A stretch of DNA of 64,000 nt. It comes from SAR116 cluster bacterium AG-355-O21 (GTDB taxonomy: Bacteria > Pseudomonadota > Alphaproteobacteria > Thalassobaculales > Thalassobaculaceae). The notes under the pieces are model-generated. The model was not told the DNA's origin. It saw nothing but the letters and a program-made list of their open reading frames with translations, and did not search any database. The stretch is from positions 1 through 64,000 of the forward strand of contig QCEM01000002.1 of NCBI GenBank assembly GCA_003280605.1, given 5' to 3'. Position 1 is the stretch's first letter; each line of letters opens with the position of its first letter. The position numbers and the translations under genes were made by a program. Of this stretch, positions 8,507-16,720 are shown in pieces.

Positions 8507-10219
8507 TTAGTTGCGCGGTGCCAGCAAGCCACGGGCGATCACCTGCGCTTGAATTTCAGCGGCACCTTCAAAAATATTCAAGATCCGCGCGTCACATAGA
8601 ACCCGGCTAATGGCATATTCCTCGGCATAGCCATTGCCGCCATGGATTTGCAGGGCATTGTCAGCGCTTGCCCAGGCTGCCCGTGCGGCCAGGAGTTTCG
8701 CCATCCCGGCTTCGATGTCGCAGCGGCGATCTAAATCTTTCTCACGGGCCGCGAAATAGGTCAGCTGGCGGGCCATCATGGTTTCCACGGCCATCATCGC
8801 AAGCTTGTTGGCGACCCGCGGGAAATGCACGATCGGTTGCCCAAATTGATGCCTGTCACGGCCATAGCTGAGCGCCAATTCAAGGGCATTCTGCGACACG
8901 CCGACGGCGCGCGCGGCAGTTTGAATGCGCGCCGATTCAAAGGTCGCCATTAACTGCTTGAAGCCTTCGCCCTCACGGCCACCAAGCAAGTTATCGGCCT
9001 TCACCTCAAAGCCGTCAAAGCCAAGTTCGTATTCTTTCATCCCACGATAGCCGAGCACCCCGATTTCACCGCCGGTCATGCCGGTTGCCGGGAACGGCGC
9101 GTCATCGTCGCCGCGCGGCTTTTCGGCCAGGAACATCGATAGCCCCTTGTAGCCCGGGGTGTTTGTGTCGGTGCGGGCCAGCAAGGTCATGACGTCGGCG
9201 CGGGCGGCATGGGTAATCCAGGTTTTATTGCCGGTAATCCGGTAAACATCGCCGTCACGGACAGCGCGTGTTTTCAGGCTGGCCAGATCAGAGCCTGTTC
9301 CCGGTTCGGTAAAGACGGCTGTCGGCAGAATTTCGCCGCTGGCAATCTTTGGCAGCCAGTGAGCTTGTTGGTCTTCGGTTCCGCCCAAACGGATCAATTC
9401 GGCAGCGATTTCGGAGCGGGTGCTGAGCGAGCCGACGCCAATATACGCACGGCTTAATTCCTCGGTGACCACACACATAGCCAGCTTGCCAAGGCCAAGA
9501 CCGCCAAATTCTTCCGGGACCGTTAAGCCAAACACCCCGAGACCGGCCATTTCATCGATCACCGACATCGGAATCAGGTCATCTGCGAGATGCCATTCAT
9601 GCGCAAAGGGTGCCACTTTATCGGCGGCGAAACGGCTGAACTGTTCTTGGATCATGACCAAGGTTTCATCACCGAGCGCCAGCTCACCGAATAATTGCTG
9701 ATCGGCGCCGTCGAGCAAGGCCTCGGCCAAACCTGCGCGGGCGGCCATTGAATTGCCGTCGGAGGCCAAGGTGCCGGCGGCACCTGCCGTCAAATACTGT
9801 TGCGCCGCCGCTTGCAGATCAAGGTCATTAGGACGCACCATTTCACCCTGGCTCATGGGCAGTCCGCCCCGCAGCTGGTTGATGTATTCGGCAAATCCAA
9901 GTTGCAAAATCAAGGCTTCCAGGGTGCCGAGTTTGGCCTCGCCGTGCAGGCGCTCGGCCCAACCGATTAACTGCTCAAGAGCTGCCGCATAGGTTGCGAT
10001 CCAGGCAAAGCCATGGGCTGCGTGCTGCTCTGCCTCCAGTCGATCCGCCAGCGTCTTACCGGCCGGCGCGACACGCAGCATAAGGGCTGTCCGCGCCGCT
10101 TCACGGTAGGCGATAATCTGGTCGGTGGCCGCGCGGCAGGTGCTCAGCAGATTTGGCATAACCGCATCGGTTTGCGCGGCGGTTTTTTGTTTGGCAATCG
10201 GCTCGGCGGTGAGGCTCAT
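8507..10219 (-). CDS. mcd: Methylsuccinyl-CoA dehydrogenase (long acyl-CoA dehydrogenase)
   Basis: 570 residues: an N-terminal helical extension of about 170 residues precedes a full acyl-CoA dehydrogenase (from about residue 185). The core has the conserved 'PEEFGGLGLG', FAD/substrate segments 'TEPGTGSDLASLKTRA' and 'GNKTWITHAA', and the C-terminal 'ADNALQIHGGNGYAEEY' region. That extension is the mark of methylsuccinyl-CoA dehydrogenase of the ethylmalonyl-CoA pathway, which oxidises (2S)-methylsuccinyl-CoA to mesaconyl-CoA and reduces ETF. Its position upstream of etfBA and beside remnants of ccr and ecm supports this over a general fatty-acyl enzyme. The gene itself is intact. No catalytic assignment beyond family is made from sequence. 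Confidence 0.88.
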   Translation of the reverse strand: MSLTAEPIAKQKTAAQTDAVMPNLLSTCRAATDQIIAYREAARTALMLRVAPAGKTLADRLEAEQHAAHGFAWIATYAAALEQLIGWAERLHGEAKLGTLEALILQLGFAEYINQLRGGLPMSQGEMVRPNDLDLQAAAQQYLTAGAAGTLASDGNSMAARAGLAEALLDGADQQLFGELALGDETLVMIQEQFSRFAADKVAPFAHEWHLADDLIPMSVIDEMAGLGVFGLTVPEEFGGLGLGKLAMCVVTEELSRAYIGVGSLSTRSEIAAELIRLGGTEDQQAHWLPKIASGEILPTAVFTEPGTGSDLASLKTRAVRDGDVYRITGNKTWITHAARADVMTLLARTDTNTPGYKGLSMFLAEKPRGDDDAPFPATGMTGGEIGVLGYRGMKEYELGFDGFEVKADNLLGGREGEGFKQLMATFESARIQTAARAVGVSQNALELALSYGRDRHQFGQPIVHFPRVANKLAMMAVETMMARQLTYFAAREKDLDRRCDIEAGMAKLLAARAAWASADNALQIHGGNGYAEEYAISRVLCDARILNIFEGAAEIQAQVIARGLLAPRN

Positions 10220-10293
10220 TTTTAATCCTACTAAATCGTGTACTCTTATGATGTGGTGAAAGTTAGCACCAGGGCAAGAGCGTGTGCACCTGT

Positions 10294-11061
10294 TTAAAAG
10301 GCCGCACCATCTGCCGCCGAATCCGCATCAGCGACCACATCTTCCAAACTCCGGTGGCCGGGGCTGCGCGCCTGCACCAAGACAGCCATATTTCCGGGAT
10401 GGTATTTGTTGTTCATCATTTTGGTATGGGCGGCAGGAATTTCTGGCCAACTTAAAACCTCCGACATGCATGGCTCGACCCGCCGTTCGATGACCAATTG
10501 ATTGGCTTGCGAGGCTTGCAGCAGATTGGCAAAATAGCTGCCTTGAATGCGTTTTTGCCGCATCCAAACAAAATGCGCATCAAAGCTGATGTTATAGCCT
10601 GTGGTGCCGGCACAAAACACCACCATACCGCCGCGCTTAACCACGAAGGTGGAAACTGGGAAGGTCGCCTCCCCGGGATGTTCAAAAACGAAATCCACAT
10701 CATTACCGTTGCCGGTAATGGCCCAGATCGCTTTGCCGAACTGGCGTACCCGCCGCATATAATCGGGGTATTCCGCCGATTCCACGGCCGGCATTTGCTC
10801 CCAGCAGTCGAAATCGCGCCGATTGATTGCCCCCGTCGCCCCGAGATGGGTCACGAAACTGCGCTTTTCCTCATCGGAAATGATCGCAATCGCATGTGCG
10901 CCAGCAGTGGCAATTAACTGGATCGCCATCGATCCAAGACCGCCCGCCGCCCCCCAAACCAGGACGTTGTGCCCGTGCCTGAGAATATGCGGGCGATGGC
11001 CGAACAGCATCCGATAGGCGGTCGCCAGGGGCAGCATATAGCAGCTACCGTATTCTGCTGC
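10294..11061 (-). pseudogene. ccr: Crotonyl-CoA carboxylase/reductase, N-terminal part missing
   Basis: About 255 residues match the C-terminal three fifths of Ccr, the NADPH-dependent enzyme that makes ethylmalonyl-CoA from crotonyl-CoA and CO2. Recognisable Ccr stretches are 'LATAYRMLFGHRPH', the nucleotide-binding 'VLVWGAAGGLGSMAIQL', 'FGKAIWAITGNGNDVDFVFE' with 'HPGEATFPVS' of the CO2/CoA region, and 'PCMSEVLSWPEIPAAH'. The C-terminus is normal. On the N-terminal side, Ccr similarity is lost near 11045-11080, roughly 185 residues short of a full protein of about 430. Sequence belonging to ethylmalonyl-CoA mutase, on the other strand, begins at that point. The open frame extends to a TTG at 11118 but those residues come from the mutase gene read backwards. 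The catalytic N-terminal domain is lost, so it should be inactive. Confidence 0.88.
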
Positions 11062-11063
11062 AA

Positions 11064-12214
11064 ATGCTGGCTGTGGTGATGTCAAAAAATGCCCGCGCAC
11101 GGGTAATTCAATTGCCAACCTGCAATGAGGCCTTAGGCCTGCCCCGGCCCTGGGATCAGCAATGGAGCCTTCGGTTGCAGCAGGTCGTTGCCTATGAGAC
11201 TGATCTTCTCGGCTTTGAGGACATCTTTGACGGCAGTGCGGTGATGGCCGCTGAGGAACAGCGCTTAAACCAGGCGGCAGAGGCTATAATCGCTGATATT
11301 GCGGCGGCGGGCGGCATGTTGGAAGCCTTGCAGCGGGGCGACCTAAAGGCGCAATTGGTGGCCAGTAATGCGGCCCGGCTCGCGGCGATCGAAAACAGCC
11401 GGCAGCCGGTGGTTGGGGTAAATTGTTTTCAGGAAACGGCAGCATCGCCGCTGGCCGCAGGTCAGGGCAGCAATTACCTAAGTGTTGATCCAGCGGTAGA
11501 AAAATCTCAAATTCATGACCTCAAAGCGTGGCGTAAGGGACGAGATGCCGATCAGGTGGCGGCAAGCCTGGCGGCATTACAGGCGGCAGCCCGCGCCGGT
11601 GATAACATCATGCCGCCGTCGATTGCTTGTGCCCATGCCAAAGTCACAACCGGCGAATGGGCCGACGCCTTGCGCCAGGTCTTTGGTGTTTTTCGACCAC
11701 CGACCGGTGTTGACGGCTTGCTTACGGATCGCGCCGATGCCGAATTCACGGCGCTGACGGCAGCGGTTGCCGGGTTACACGCGAAACTTGGCCGGGCACC
11801 GAAACTCTTGATCGGAAAACCCGGCCTTGATGGCCACAGTAACGGTGCCGAGCAGATTGCGGTTCTGGCCAACACCGTTGGTTTTGACGTTGACTATGCA
11901 GGCATCCGCTGGACCGTTGATGATATTTTGCAACGTGTTACCGACGGTTGCCCCGATGCTGTCGGCCTGTCGATTTTGTCAGGCGCACATATGGCCATGG
12001 TCTCGGCGTTTTTGGCGGGACTGAAAGCCGCCCAGCCATCGCCGACCGCCGCCGCGCGGCGCTTGACACCGGTGGTGGTGGTCGGTGGGATTGTGCCGGC
12101 GGCCAATGCCGAGCAGTTAACCCAGGCAGGCGTGCCGCCGTGTATACGCCCAAGGACTTCGCCCTGACGCAGATCTTGCACGATATCGTGCAATACATCA
12201 CCAAGCGTCATTAA
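11064..12214 (+). pseudogene. ecm: Ethylmalonyl-CoA mutase, N-terminal half missing and frameshifted near the end
   Basis: From about 11080 the reading frame matches the middle of Ecm ('ARARVIQLPT', 'LGLPRPWDQQWSLRLQQVV', 'AYETDLLGFEDIFDG'). It continues through the linker to the B12-binding domain with the cobalamin motif DxHxxG in 'KPGLDGHSNGAEQIA' and the later 'SILSG' and 'VVGGIVP' loops. The first 250-300 residues, most of the CoA-binding barrel, are absent. Near 12137 the frame changes: the expected valine-alanine-alanine run has lost one base, so the translated frame ends in an unrelated tail at 12167. The true C-terminus ('VYTPKDFALTQILHDIVQY') continues in another frame to the TAA at 12212-12214. 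It faces ccr head to head with no intergenic space. Confidence 0.88.
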
Positions 12215-12219
12215 GGCGC

Positions 12220-12432
12220 TTGAGCCGCCAATCGGCCCTCATATCTGCCGGAACGGCAGGCTTTCAGCTCCTGCAAGCCCCCCATAAGCGCAGGTTAAGC
12301 GGCTTCATTGACCAGGCGGCGGCGGCATTGATAGACTCGCCTGCAGCTGTCGTCGCCCAATCAGGCAGCGCAATTGATGGCATCGCTGCGGCGGTTGGGT
12401 TAAAGCCGCCAAAGGGGATCTTGGAATGCTGA
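12220..12432 (+). other. Possible 70-codon ORF between ecm remnant and NUDIX gene
   Basis: A TTG-initiated frame with an alanine-rich helical C-terminal half ('FIDQAAAALIDSPAAVVAQ') and ending 'GLKPPKGILEC'. No ribosome binding site stands before it and I recognise no family. It could be a small gene translated between ecm and the NUDIX gene, a remnant of a longer gene, or non-coding; the opposite strand is also open here. Confidence 0.2.
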
Positions 12433-12444
12433 GCGAACTGCGTG

Positions 12445-13326
12445 ATGTCTAGCACAAACCGTCGTGAATTTGGTTATATGGGGCATATTCGGCTGTGTAA
12501 CCGCCATGATATGACGCAATTTCGGCCATGGTGGATTGGTGACGCCTTGGTTGGTTATCTGCGCCCGCGTTTTGCCGGCCGACTGCTGGAATTCGGTAAT
12601 GTTTTCAGCCAAGGTCCGGGCGGCGGGGTGCGTGTGCATCCAGCCCTGGCCAGCTTTTCAGATCGTACCGAAGCTGTGGCGGCGGTGTTAGACATTCTGT
12701 GGGCCGGCGGTGAAGCAGGCCGGCAGCGGGAGGAATATTATGGCGTCGTGACCACAATCGGTGCGCCGCCGTTGATGGCCATTGATCGCGGCGCGGTGAC
12801 GCATTTTGGGGTGATCAGCGGTGGCTTTCATTTGAACGGCATTGTCCGTGGCCATGACCGGGATCACATGTGGGTGGCGCGGCGTGCGAAGACCAAGTCA
12901 ACCTACCCCGACATGCTTGATAATATGGTTGCAGGCGGTCACCCGATCGGGCTGACGGCTCAGGAAAATTTACGCAAAGAATGTTTTGAAGAAGCTGGAA
13001 TCCCTACGTCACTGGCCGATCAGGCGGTTGCGGTCGGGATCAGCAGCTACACGATGGAAGTTGACGAAGGTCTGCGACGACACGCTTTTTTCATTTATGA
13101 TTTAGATGTGCCGTCAGAGTTTCGCCCACAGCCTGTGGATGGCGAAGTTGCTGAATTTAACTTGATGGCCGTTGATCAGGTGGCGGCGATTGTACGCCAG
13201 GGACAGGCTTTTAAATTTAACTGCAATCTGGTGTTGATCGATTACTTCGTGCGCACTGGCATGATCACCCCCGATGACGCCGACTATTTTCGGATCGTCA
13301 CAGGCCTGCACCCGGCTTTACCGTAG
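12445..13326 (+). CDS. NUDIX hydrolase with N-terminal DUF4743 domain
   Basis: 293 residues. The N-terminal part ('MGHIRLCNRHDMTQFRPWWI' region) matches DUF4743, and the C-terminal part is a NUDIX domain. The Nudix box is recognisable as 'GGHPIGLTAQENLRKECFEEAG', here split for length: GGHPIG then ENLRKECFEEAG, with the metal-binding E-x-x-E. DUF4743-NUDIX proteins are related to plant/yeast TPP-pyrophosphokinase-linked hydrolases that remove oxidised or damaged thiamine diphosphates; substrate here is inferred only by family. Possible starts are GTG 12442, ATG 12445 and ATG 12478; the last begins nearer to the family's N-terminus, and none has a strong ribosome binding site. Confidence 0.85.
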   Translation: MSSTNRREFGYMGHIRLCNRHDMTQFRPWWIGDALVGYLRPRFAGRLLEFGNVFSQGPGGGVRVHPALASFSDRTEAVAAVLDILWAGGEAGRQREEYYGVVTTIGAPPLMAIDRGAVTHFGVISGGFHLNGIVRGHDRDHMWVARRAKTKSTYPDMLDNMVAGGHPIGLTAQENLRKECFEEAGIPTSLADQAVAVGISSYTMEVDEGLRRHAFFIYDLDVPSEFRPQPVDGEVAEFNLMAVDQVAAIVRQGQAFKFNCNLVLIDYFVRTGMITPDDADYFRIVTGLHPALP

Positions 13327-13340
13327 ACGTTGACAGGTGA

Positions 13341-14030
13341 TTAATCGACCCAGCCAATACGATCGGAAGCCAGCAATTCGGCGATGTGATCGGGCACCTT
13401 GAGACCGGCTTTAACGGCAGCCTCCAGCTTGACTTCGGCCGCTCGAACGCGCTGCAAACGCGCCAGTGTGGCCGCTGCCTGTGCGTGCGGCACAATAACC
13501 ACACCGTCACGATCGCCAACCACAATATCGCCGCTGTCAATCCGCACACCGCCGCAGGTAATCGGCAACCCAATGCTGCCGGGTCCAACCGACGCCGGTG
13601 AATTGGGGGTAACGCCGGCATGGAAAATCGGCAAGCCGACCGCCTCAATACCGCTTTGATCGCGGATGGTCGCATCGGTAACCAAAGCTGCCGCCCCGGC
13701 ATTTTTGAGCATGCCCAGCAGTAAATCGCCGGTGACGGCGGCCTGTAAATGACCGTCGGTCGTGCAGACCACAATATCGCCGGGTTGGACCTGTGCACAT
13801 GCTGCCAGCAAAGCCAGATTATCGGCGGGATAACAAAATGCCGTCAGCGCCGGGCCGCAAATCGACGCCCTGGCCGGATTATGCGGTTTGACGGCTCGAT
13901 CAAGGGCGCCACGGCCATCCATGGCATCTACCAGATGCACTGTCATGGCATCCTGAAAGCCGCTGAGCAGGTCCGCATCGACACGTGTTAGGGAACGCCG
14001 AATCGTTAAAATTGGAGGGCCTTCAATCAT
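13341..14030 (-). CDS. RraA-like / HMG-CHA aldolase family protein
   Basis: 229 residues of the RraA fold (also annotated as dimethylmenaquinone methyltransferase-like). Motifs are 'GPALTAFCYPADNLALL', 'LLLGMLKNAGAAALVTDATI', the metal/substrate R-D pair in 'TIRDQSGI', and 'DIVVGDRDGVVIVPH'. Members include the RNase E inhibitor RraA and class II pyruvate aldolases for 4-hydroxy-4-methyl-2-oxoglutarate. The C-terminal extension after the fold (residues 190-229) is common in the aldolase-like members, so an aldolase or oxaloacetate decarboxylase activity is more likely than RNase E control. It converges with the NUDIX gene and diverges from olsB. Confidence 0.82.
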   Translation of the reverse strand: MIEGPPILTIRRSLTRVDADLLSGFQDAMTVHLVDAMDGRGALDRAVKPHNPARASICGPALTAFCYPADNLALLAACAQVQPGDIVVCTTDGHLQAAVTGDLLLGMLKNAGAAALVTDATIRDQSGIEAVGLPIFHAGVTPNSPASVGPGSIGLPITCGGVRIDSGDIVVGDRDGVVIVPHAQAAATLARLQRVRAAEVKLEAAVKAGLKVPDHIAELLASDRIGWVD

Positions 14031-14275
14031 GAATTTACCTTTTCAGCCTCGCCGGCGGTGATTGTCAGAATGGGCCGTGAATACGCCAAACTATACCAAG
14101 TCTTAAGCAAAGCGAGCGTATTTTTCGCATCTAACCGGTGATTTTTGTGGCGTGCATATCAATAACGGCAAAGTAGTCATCAAAAAGATACCGGACTGTC
14201 GCATTTCAGTCATAAATATGATATCTATTGAGGCGGTGAAAGGGTGTGTGAAATACAGAAAAAACAAAGGTTAAT

Positions 14276-14296
14276 ATGAAAAAACTTGCTTTATAA
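14276..14296 (+). other. Six-codon mini-ORF (MKKLAL) in the olsB leader
   Basis: An ATG at 14276 has AAAGG seven bases upstream and opens MKKLAL followed by TAA, ending 21 bases before the olsB ATG. The start is typical of a lysine-rich signal peptide or leader. It may control olsB translation, or be chance in this AT-rich 287-base gap, which otherwise holds only promoter-like AT-rich sequence between rraA-like and olsB. Confidence 0.3.
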
Positions 14297-14317
14297 CAAC
14301 CACTTTAGGGCGAGCAT

Positions 14318-15100
14318 ATGAATCGAGCTGACGCAGAACGTTTAATTGTCAAAATAGCAGACAATAATAATGAGATTGATGCGGCGCAGGCACTTCGATA
14401 TGAGGTTTTTTATTGTGAGCAAGCAGCGACCGCAACGGCTGAGCAAGCGCGGCGCAAACGCGATTTCGATCATTACGATGGCGTTGCTGACCACTTGATT
14501 GTGATTGATCCGGCGATTGTTGACAAAAGCGCACAGGTTGTGGGAACCTATCGACTGCTGCGGCATGGCCAAGCGAAAACCAGTGACGGGATTTATTCCG
14601 CCGGCGAATATGACATTTCCCGGCTTTTAAATCGTGGGTCAAAGCTGCTTGAACTCGGCCGTTCCTGCGTTGCCAAATCACATCGTAATCGACAAACCAT
14701 TAACCTGTTATGGCAGGCCATCGCAGAATACATTGACCGCCATAACATCGACATTCTGTTTGGGTGTGCGAGCTTTCCCGGCACGCAGCTGGAAAATTTG
14801 CGTTTACCGTTGTCTTATCTGTATCATTTCCATCTGGCGCCGAGCGAAATCAGGCCGCGGGCGCTAGACGGTCGTTTTGTGGAGATGAATCAAATCCCTA
14901 AACATCATATTTCCGAACGTGAAGCCCGCTTTGCTATACCGCCGTTAATCAAGGGCTATATCCGCCTTGGTGCGCAGATCGGCAATGGTGCCGTGATTGA
15001 TCATGATTTTGCAACGGTTGACGTTTGTATCGTGTTAAGCCGGGCGCAAATTAACGCCCGTTATGGCCGTCACTACCAGATGTCGCGCGGCGCAGTTTAA
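14318..15100 (+). CDS. olsB: L-ornithine N(alpha)-acyltransferase
   Basis: First enzyme of ornithine-lipid synthesis: transfers a 3-hydroxyacyl group from acyl carrier protein to the alpha amino group of ornithine, giving lyso-ornithine lipid. The 260-residue protein has the OlsB/acyl-homoserine-lactone-synthase-like GNAT fold: 'ALRYEVFYCEQ' near residue 30, 'DFDHYDGVADHLIV', the arginine-containing 'VVGTYRLLRHGQA' strand, 'LELGRSCVAKSHRNR' and 'LFGCASFPGT'. It is followed 15 bases later by an acyltransferase suited to the second step, which strengthens the call. The ATG at 14318 has AGGGCGAG just upstream. Confidence 0.9.
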   Translation: MNRADAERLIVKIADNNNEIDAAQALRYEVFYCEQAATATAEQARRKRDFDHYDGVADHLIVIDPAIVDKSAQVVGTYRLLRHGQAKTSDGIYSAGEYDISRLLNRGSKLLELGRSCVAKSHRNRQTINLLWQAIAEYIDRHNIDILFGCASFPGTQLENLRLPLSYLYHFHLAPSEIRPRALDGRFVEMNQIPKHHISEREARFAIPPLIKGYIRLGAQIGNGAVIDHDFATVDVCIVLSRAQINARYGRHYQMSRGAV

Positions 15101-15115
15101 GCACAGGGGCAGCAT

Positions 15116-15991
15116 TTGGCATTTGTGGCGGCGGTTATTGCGGCAGCTAAGTTAGCCGGGTTTGGAACTGCAATTGTGCTGCTGGCTCCATTGCACATGG
15201 TATTGCGTCGGCTATTGGGGCGGCGCCATCTGATACCACGGCTGTTCCACCGGATCTTGTTGCAGCTGTTTCAGATCACCGTCAGATGCGATGGTGCTGC
15301 CCCGCACGCAGGCGCGATCATCGTCAGCAACCATCTTTCATACCTCGATATTCCGGTCATCGGTGCGCATGTGAATCACAGCGTTTTCGTGGCTAAAAAG
15401 GATGTCGCCGGCTGGCCGCTATTTGGCTGGTTGGCGCGCCTACAAGATACGATTTTCGTTGATCGCCGGCCATCTTCGGCACAGCGCACCCTGGCAATGC
15501 TGCAAGCCGACTGGCCGAAATCTGCGAATGTGATTATTTTTCCCGAGGGCACATCGACCAACGGGGTCTCTGTAATGCCCTTTAAATCCAGCCTTTTTGC
15601 ATTGTTTGCCGGGCATGCAGAGCAATTTGTTCAGCCCCTGACTCTGCGCCTGGAAAACGCTAACGGGCTGCCGATTGAGGCTTGTTCTGAGGCGGCGCCG
15701 GCAGCGCTCGCGCAGCAGCAATCCGCCGGCCGTGATTATTATGCATGGCATGGCGATATGGAATTGCCGCCGCATTTATGGGCTTTTGCCAAAGGCCGTG
15801 GGGCAACCATTCGGTTGATTTTTCATGAACCGATTGCGGCCGGCGACTATCCGGACCGCAAAGCCTTCGCGCAGCTGTGTTTTCAGCATGTTCGTGGCGG
15901 TCTTGGCGGGCCAGTTTCCTATGGGGGTGGCACCGTCACGCCGGCCGCCGCAGCGGTTGCCGGCGGCGGCGATTTTTGGCACCTCGCTTAA
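15116..15991 (+). CDS. olsA: 1-acyl-glycerol-3-phosphate acyltransferase-like protein, likely OlsA
   Basis: Lysophospholipid/lyso-ornithine lipid acyltransferase of the PlsC family, 291 residues. An N-terminal membrane segment is followed by the catalytic HX4D motif in 'VSNHLSYLDIP', the second block 'FVDRR' and the acceptor-binding 'IIFPEGTS'. Next to olsB it most likely adds the second acyl chain of ornithine lipids; general phospholipid acylation is the alternative. The start is TTG at 15116 or GTG at 15125; no ATG is available at the N-terminus. The stop is close to the convergent GFA-like gene. Confidence 0.85.
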   Translation: MAFVAAVIAAAKLAGFGTAIVLLAPLHMVLRRLLGRRHLIPRLFHRILLQLFQITVRCDGAAPHAGAIIVSNHLSYLDIPVIGAHVNHSVFVAKKDVAGWPLFGWLARLQDTIFVDRRPSSAQRTLAMLQADWPKSANVIIFPEGTSTNGVSVMPFKSSLFALFAGHAEQFVQPLTLRLENANGLPIEACSEAAPAALAQQQSAGRDYYAWHGDMELPPHLWAFAKGRGATIRLIFHEPIAAGDYPDRKAFAQLCFQHVRGGLGGPVSYGGGTVTPAAAAVAGGGDFWHLA

Positions 15992-16611
15992 GGCTGTTCA
16001 CCCGGTGCCAGGTCCAAAACACGTGCCGCCGGCAGGGCGGCGATTAATTCCCGGATTGTCTGTCCTTGGGGCGGCGTTTTGGGCGGCGCAAAAACCTCGA
16101 AAACCGGATCGATCGCCACAAAACGGGCCCGCTCTTGGGGATATCTAAAGGTGTGAAATACCGGTAAAAGCTCGGATGGAATCGGCGCCAGATGATGCGG
16201 GTAGTCAATCAGATTAATGGCCGCTATGGGCGTGACATCGGTATCAAAGTCAGCTTTGCAATGGTCAGGTTGAAACATGAAAACATGGTCCGAATATGAG
16301 ACTTTATGGTCGATACCAATGCATGAATAACAGGATTTGCATAAAATGCGTGTCGATTTGGCATCGGCACGCAATTGGCAGGCAAACATGTTTTCGACGC
16401 CGTGAAAGGCGGCAAAATCAGAACGGAAGTAGACGGAGTAGATAATATCCTTGGGCGTTGCGGCACCGTGTTTTGCAGCCCAATGCACGGCTTGCCGGCA
16501 GTCCTCGCAGGCGCATAGCAGCGACATTTTCGGTTGGACATCATTCAACTCCAAAGCGCAAGCGCCACAATTACACGAAACTTTTCCTGACTCTGCCATC
16601 TCAATCATCAT
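15988..16611 (-). CDS. GFA/CENP-V-like zinc-binding protein
   Basis: 207 residues with an N-terminal Mss4-like zinc fold. The cysteines are arranged as CxC ('VSCNCGACALEL'), CxxC ('LLCACEDCRQAV') and CxxC ('ILCKSCYSCIG'), as in the glutathione-dependent formaldehyde-activating (GFA)/CENP-V family. The C-terminal 70 residues are a less conserved extension ending in a proline-rich tail. Family members bind zinc; enzymatic activity is rarely shown and is not assumed. It converges with olsA, overlapping its stop by four bases. Confidence 0.75.
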   Translation of the reverse strand: MMIEMAESGKVSCNCGACALELNDVQPKMSLLCACEDCRQAVHWAAKHGAATPKDIIYSVYFRSDFAAFHGVENMFACQLRADAKSTRILCKSCYSCIGIDHKVSYSDHVFMFQPDHCKADFDTDVTPIAAINLIDYPHHLAPIPSELLPVFHTFRYPQERARFVAIDPVFEVFAPPKTPPQGQTIRELIAALPAARVLDLAPGEQP

Positions 16612-16720
16612 CCAATATAATTATCATCAAACCGACCGCCGGCATCCTACGGGCAACAATCACGCACGTAAATATGCGGCCTTTAGGCTGCCGTTAGGCG
16701 GGTAATAACGGCTGCTGAGA

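Noticed and set aside
11064-11118. Genuine N-terminus for the Ccr fragment (frame open to TTG 11118)
   Set aside because: Those codons overlap residues of Ecm that match well on the other strand, so they cannot be Ccr sequence.
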